Positions 7,183-10,014 of a stretch of DNA of 10,014 nt are shown one piece after another. The notes below the pieces were generated by a model that saw only the letters and a program-made list of their open reading frames with translations, had not been told where the DNA came from and made no database searches. Within the stretch, counting starts at the first letter, position 1, and each line of letters starts with the position of its first letter. The translations under genes and the position numbers were made by a program. Source of the DNA: Holophagales bacterium (GTDB taxonomy: Bacteria > Acidobacteriota > Holophagae > Holophagales > Holophagaceae). The stretch spans positions 1-10,014 of the forward strand of contig JAITCJ010000120.1 of assembly GCA_031283145.1 (NCBI GenBank). Direction: 5' to 3'.

Positions 7183-7226
7183 ATAAACCTGAGTAACAGA
7201 AGGCAGCCTGTTTTTCAGATTTATTG
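7181..7226. repeat. Imperfect 46-base palindrome after cinA
   Basis: The outer arms CAATAAA (7181-7187) and TTTATTG (7220-7226) pair over seven bases. A wobble pair, a four-base stem CTGA/TCAG and, after a small internal loop, AACAG/CTGTT follow, closing an eight-base loop. It begins four bases after the cinA stop. It may act as a 3' end for cinA, but no T-run follows on either strand, so a standard intrinsic terminator is not supported. Confidence 0.6.
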
Positions 7227-7230
7227 ACTA

Positions 7231-8472
7231 TTACAAGATACTTCGTCTCAACATGTCAATGGCCCAATTTGCCGCCCTGAATTGGATATCCGCCCTGTCG
7301 CCGTGAATGTCGTGGACTTGGCATCTGACGTCAACGGCTCCGGCGACCGCAATATAACATCTGCCAATCTTGTCACAGCCATTCTGACTTAGAGCGTGTT
7401 CATCCGCAGTTGGCCCGGCGTTGCCTGTCACGGCCAACCCCCAGTCAGCCCCCATCCTCTCTCTGATACGCGCCGCCATTTCGAGCGTGATCGCTTCACC
7501 CACGGTGCCGTGAGAATTAATGAAATCCACAGGTACTCCAACCAGTTCGGCTTTGGCTTTGGGCGTGTACACAACGACGCCGCCAAGAAAATTACGGCTT
7601 GCGCCTGGTACGTCAACCAGGCGCGAAGCCAGAATGCCTCCCGTAACGCTCTCGGCTATGGCCAGCGTCTCGCCGCGGGCGTTCAGGAGAGCTAAAATAA
7701 CTGATTCCGGCCGACTATTACCGGTGCAGACTAAATCATCCCCAAGCTCCGCACTCAGGTCTCCGCGGACAGTTTCCAACTGCTCATCGCTGGTTGAGCG
7801 AACTAACAACTCCACATGTGTCCTTGTAGCAAGGATAGTCCAGTCCAAGTGCGGGTAACGTTCTCTGATGCCCTTTGTCCTCTCGTCCAGAACACTCTCA
7901 CCAATACCACTCACCACGAACCGCTGTGCGCTGATTGGTTTCTCGGCCAAGTTCAACAGACGCCGTTGTATGCCGTTTGTCCAAAGTTCCATCATTTCCC
8001 GCGGGACGCCTGGGAGCATGACAATGCGGCGGCATTTGCGGGATGGCGGATTTTCCCAGTACACGCCGGGCGCTGTCCCAAGAGGATTAGAGATGGCGAT
8101 GGCTCCTTTTGGAATCAAAGCCTGTTTATAGTTGCATTCCGGTGTACAGAGTCCCCTCGCCTTAAAGAATGATTCAATCTCAGAACGTATCCGCAGGTCT
8201 TCAAACATTGGAACGCCAATAACTTCCGCAAAAATCTCTTTCGTTTGATCATCAAAAGTAGGTCCAAGACCGCCCGTTGTGATTATTAGGTCTGAACGCT
8301 CAAGTGCGTCAGCAATGCAGGCTCTCAGCGTAGTATGGTCATCCCCCACGCAGGATTTAATACGCAATTCCAGCCCCAATTCAGCTAAACGATCCGCTAT
8401 CCATATTGAATTTGTGTCAACGCGCCCGGCATTTAACAATTCCGAGCCAACGGCGATCATTTCTGTACGCAT
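7231..8472 (-). CDS. cinA: CinA-like protein (MoCF domain plus nicotinamide-nucleotide amidase domain)
   Basis: This 413-residue protein has the standard CinA layout. The N-terminal molybdopterin-binding/COG1058 domain (about 1-170, with AVGSELLNAGRVDTNS and TTGGLGPTFDD at 65-75) hydrolyses ADP-ribose in studied homologues. The C-terminal PncC-like domain (about 255-413) removes the amide of nicotinamide mononucleotide to recycle NAD. AES at 273-275 and Lys307 in the YTPKAK segment align with conserved PncC residues; the usual AESCTGG reads AESVTGG. The loop after TGNAGP (349-354) is about six residues longer than in E. coli PncC and lacks the usual GG. The start fits the family N-terminus, but no clear ribosome-binding site precedes it. 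It lies 45 bases after the HD-GYP regulator and may be cotranscribed. Confidence 0.93.
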   Translation of the reverse strand: MRTEMIAVGSELLNAGRVDTNSIWIADRLAELGLELRIKSCVGDDHTTLRACIADALERSDLIITTGGLGPTFDDQTKEIFAEVIGVPMFEDLRIRSEIESFFKARGLCTPECNYKQALIPKGAIAISNPLGTAPGVYWENPPSRKCRRIVMLPGVPREMMELWTNGIQRRLLNLAEKPISAQRFVVSGIGESVLDERTKGIRERYPHLDWTILATRTHVELLVRSTSDEQLETVRGDLSAELGDDLVCTGNSRPESVILALLNARGETLAIAESVTGGILASRLVDVPGASRNFLGGVVVYTPKAKAELVGVPVDFINSHGTVGEAITLEMAARIRERMGADWGLAVTGNAGPTADEHALSQNGCDKIGRCYIAVAGAVDVRCQVHDIHGDRADIQFRAANWAIDMLRRSIL

Positions 8473-8517
8473 GATAACAGCTTAACTGAAAAATCAGGCA
8501 TGGTGTGAATCAGAATT

Positions 8518-9627
8518 CTATTCGTCAAATTCGTCCTGATTACTTGCGATTTGGGCGAATTTTTCTTCTACCTTGAAGAAAACATCAACTAAAATTGGCT
8601 CAAACTGTTTTCCTGAACCCTCTCTGATGATTTTACACGCTTCTTCATGTGAAAGAGCGTTTCTATAAGGGCGCACCATGACCAGCGCATCGTACACATC
8701 GGCTATCGCCATCATACGACCCTCAAGAGGTATATTTTTTTCGCTCAGCCCAATAGGGTAGCCGTTGCCATCCCATCTTTCGTGGTGGGTTCCGGCTATG
8801 TGCATAGCGTGACGCAAAAAAGAGTGTTCGCGGGTTTTACTCATTATTTTTTCAATGGCGTCAACGCCAACCGTTACATGGGTTTTCATGATTTCATATT
8901 CTTCTTCCGTGAGTTTCCCCGCCTTGTTCAAAATATGATCGGGTATTGCTATTTTCCCAACGTCATGGAGCTGCACCGAAGATAAAAGAGCATGTTCATT
9001 CCATTCAGAAATTTCATTGGCGTATATACCCGTGCGCTTCATCTCCCCAAAAAGAGCCTGTATATAGAGTTTTGTGCGCATTATATGCCCGCCGGTCAGT
9101 TTGTCGCGGAATTCAACCAGGTTGGTTATGGTACTCAGCACAGCGCTTTGAAGCTCGGAGACCTCATTTGTCTTTTCCATTACCGTTTTTGCCAGATTGT
9201 TTGTATAACTCATCAGCAGTTCTTGATTGTCCCGTATATCTTTTTTCTGTTTGACGATCAAAAGCTCTTTTTCTATGCGCTTTAATAAAAGCGGGCCGGA
9301 AAAAGGCTTGGGCGCGTAATCTACCGCGCCAAGGTTTAAACCCTCCATTTCGTTTCCCGCGTCGCTTTTCGAAGCGAGGAGTATAACCGGGATGTCAGCA
9401 AAGCTGCTGTTGCTCTTCAACATTTTAATTGCTTCATAACCGCTGGTTTCCGGCATATCAATGTCCAGAAGAATCAAGTCGGGAATTACGCTTTCAAGTA
9501 TTTCAAAAAGTTTGGCCGCCGAAACCGCCGGAAACACTTCATAAAAGGTTTTAAGCAAATTCCGGCCATGATCCAAGGTAGCTTTGTCATCGTCAACCAA
9601 AATAATTTTGCTTCTTTCTTTGGCCAT
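8518..9627 (-). CDS. Response regulator with HD-GYP cyclic-di-GMP phosphodiesterase output
   Basis: This is a 369-residue cytoplasmic regulator. The receiver domain (about 7-125) has the acidic cluster DDD at 12-14, the phospho-acceptor Asp55 in LLDIDMPE, and Lys107 in KPFS. A helical linker (about 125-165) joins an HD-GYP domain with HD at 221-222 (LHDVGKIAIPD), His250, HH at 281-282, GYP at 289-291 and Asp310. HD-GYP domains hydrolyse cyclic-di-GMP, and the metal ligands are present here, so activity is likely. The segment normally read as LTSDRPYR is LVMVRPYR (315-322). The ATG at 9627 is preceded by AAGGAG. No histidine kinase lies in the window, so this is an orphan regulator as far as can be seen. 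Confidence 0.95.
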   Translation of the reverse strand: MAKERSKIILVDDDKATLDHGRNLLKTFYEVFPAVSAAKLFEILESVIPDLILLDIDMPETSGYEAIKMLKSNSSFADIPVILLASKSDAGNEMEGLNLGAVDYAPKPFSGPLLLKRIEKELLIVKQKKDIRDNQELLMSYTNNLAKTVMEKTNEVSELQSAVLSTITNLVEFRDKLTGGHIMRTKLYIQALFGEMKRTGIYANEISEWNEHALLSSVQLHDVGKIAIPDHILNKAGKLTEEEYEIMKTHVTVGVDAIEKIMSKTREHSFLRHAMHIAGTHHERWDGNGYPIGLSEKNIPLEGRMMAIADVYDALVMVRPYRNALSHEEACKIIREGSGKQFEPILVDVFFKVEEKFAQIASNQDEFDE

Positions 9628-9788
9628 ATCCTCTCCTTCGTACCATATTGTTTCACGCTCAGTCGAGTAAATTCAAAAGTTTTTAATGAATTTGCGTAAA
9701 ACCACTCAAAGACACACTTCCCCGCGCCCGGTTAGCAAGGTCATCGTATGATTCACATTTGCACGTGTTTGATTCCGCCATTGCCGTT

Positions 9789-9902
9789 TCAATCTAGTTC
9801 ATAATTTGCGCAAACTGTCATAAGTTTTGCCAACACTTCTCTGTCAGGCATATCTTTTTTTTGGTTTTTTACTTTGAACAACCTCTCGAAAAGCACTCTC
9901 AT
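9789..9902 (-). CDS. Possible 37-residue peptide (doubtful)
   Basis: An ATG at 9902-9900 opens a 37-codon frame ending in TGA. The product begins MRVLFERLFKVK and ends ANYELD, basic at the front and helix-like behind. The first eight codons lie in the repeat segment shared with 7158-7182, where the same frame starts with TTG and closes after 24 codons. In copy A that frame is broken by TAG. There is no ribosome-binding site, since GACTTGGT precedes the ATG. It could be a peptide, a gene remnant or chance. Confidence 0.2.
   Translation of the reverse strand: MRVLFERLFKVKNQKKDMPDREVLAKLMTVCANYELD
9877..9902 (+). repeat. Dispersed intergenic repeat, copy C (partial)
   Basis: Positions 9877-9901 match 7158-7182 at 22 of 25 bases, including AAAGCACTCTCA at 9890-9901. 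Similarity to copy B fades on the left side, so this copy is diverged or partial. As in copy B, palindromic DNA follows directly to the right. Confidence 0.55.
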
Positions 9903-9910
9903 ACCAAGTC

Positions 9911-9932
9911 GCGTTCAATTGACATTGAACGC
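9911..9932. repeat. Hairpin 1: perfect 9-base stem
   Basis: GCGTTCAAT (9911-9919) pairs perfectly with ATTGAACGC (9924-9932) around the loop TGAC. There is no T-run after it, so it may be structural or an operator-like site. Confidence 0.8.
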
Positions 9933-9942
9933 TAAAGCGCCA

Positions 9943-9984
9943 AAGTTTTTGAAAAACAGGGAAACCCTGATTTTTCAAAAACTT
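9943..9984. repeat. Hairpin 2: 19-base stem with one bulge
   Basis: The left arm at 9943-9961 and right arm at 9965-9984 are complementary over 19 pairs with one extra base (A9970) bulged, around a three-base loop AAA. The arms carry the words AAGTTTTTGAAAAA and CAGGG. This is the strongest inverted repeat in the window. Confidence 0.85.
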
Positions 9985-9987
9985 GCG

Positions 9988-10007
9988 GGCGGCGATTGCT
10001 CGCCGCC
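9988..10007 (-). terminator. Hairpin 3: GC-rich stem, possible terminator for a gene beyond the right edge
   Basis: GGCGGCGA (9988-9995) pairs perfectly with TCGCCGCC (10000-10007) around a four-base loop. Read on the minus strand, the stem is followed after five bases (CGCAA) by GTTTTTG, a modest T-run. It could end transcription of a minus-strand gene outside the window, although the T-run is offset from the stem and also belongs to hairpin 2. Confidence 0.35.
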
Positions 10008-10014
10008 ATACCAA

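Larger units (their letters stand above)
9628..10014. other. Intergenic stretch without a confident gene
   Basis: This 387-base stretch upstream of the HD-GYP regulator should hold that gene's promoter, but I cannot pick a convincing -35/-10 pair. It contains the doubtful 37-codon frame, a repeat segment (9877-9902), a T-rich patch (9855-9870) and a three-hairpin cluster (9911-10007). No long frame and no tRNA is seen. Confidence 0.7.
9900..10014. repeat. Hairpin cluster bracketed by an 8-base direct repeat
   Basis: CATACCAA occurs at 9900-9907 and again at 10007-10014, the very edge of the window. Between them lie three consecutive inverted repeats with 9-, 19- and 8-base arms. The layout resembles a small non-coding insertion with a target duplication, or one unit of a tandem repeat that continues past the edge. 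No terminal inverted repeats are evident. Confidence 0.6.

Noticed and set aside
9628..9700. Possible promoter of the HD-GYP gene: TTGAAT with CAATAT on the minus strand.
   Set aside because: The spacing is about 20 bases and both boxes are poor matches, so no promoter is called.
9683..9781. Minus-strand 32-codon frame starting MAESNTCKCESYDD, just after the 37-codon frame.
   Set aside because: It is short, has only a weak ribosome-binding site, matches no family I know, and is in a different frame from its neighbour.

Overview
This is a bacterial chromosomal segment in which every supported gene lies on the minus strand, so it is described here from right to left, in the direction of transcription. 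GC content is moderate (near 50% by eye). Ribosome-binding sites are of the AGGAG/GAGAGG type, at least two genes appear to start with TTG, and the tRNA genes encode their own CCA ends. A lipoprotein signal and a secreted glycosidase suggest a diderm or at least lipoprotein-exporting bacterium. The gene mix (FYDLN-acid protein, GH125 mannosidase, REC–HD-GYP regulator) does not let me name the phylum from sequence alone.

Right end to centre: 9628-10014 is a 387-base stretch without a confident gene. It holds a cluster of three strong hairpins bracketed by an 8-base direct repeat, a short dispersed-repeat segment, and a doubtful 37-codon reading frame. Next come a response regulator with an HD-GYP cyclic-di-GMP phosphodiesterase domain (9627-8518), cinA (8472-7231), a palindrome plus a dispersed-repeat copy (7226-7097), and then a two-gene unit: a secreted GH125 exo-alpha-mannosidase (7050-5665) and a short-chain dehydrogenase (5643-4810).

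Centre to left: a near-consensus sigma70 promoter (4801-4773) drives a small zinc-ribbon/acidic FYDLN protein (4719-4426). That gene is tightly coupled to an adenosine-deaminase-family protein (4420-3479). Then follow tRNA-Arg(UCG), tRNA-Leu(UAG) and a housekeeping group: trigger factor with an unusually long charged tail (3130-1367), a YbaK-type Cys-tRNA(Pro) deacylase (1339-854) and a lipoprotein with two Ig-like repeats (803-204). The left edge (1-203) holds a 14-G homopolymer and another, inverted copy of the dispersed repeat.

The genes are mostly translation quality control (trigger factor, YbaK, tRNAs), nucleotide salvage and repair (adenosine deaminase family, CinA), signalling (HD-GYP) and alpha-mannoside breakdown (GH125). 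I see no obvious defence or CRISPR system. The most unusual content is intergenic: an imperfect repeat family with three copies in this window. In both copies whose end is visible, a palindrome sits at the same place next to the conserved word. This looks like a small non-autonomous mobile or structured-RNA element.
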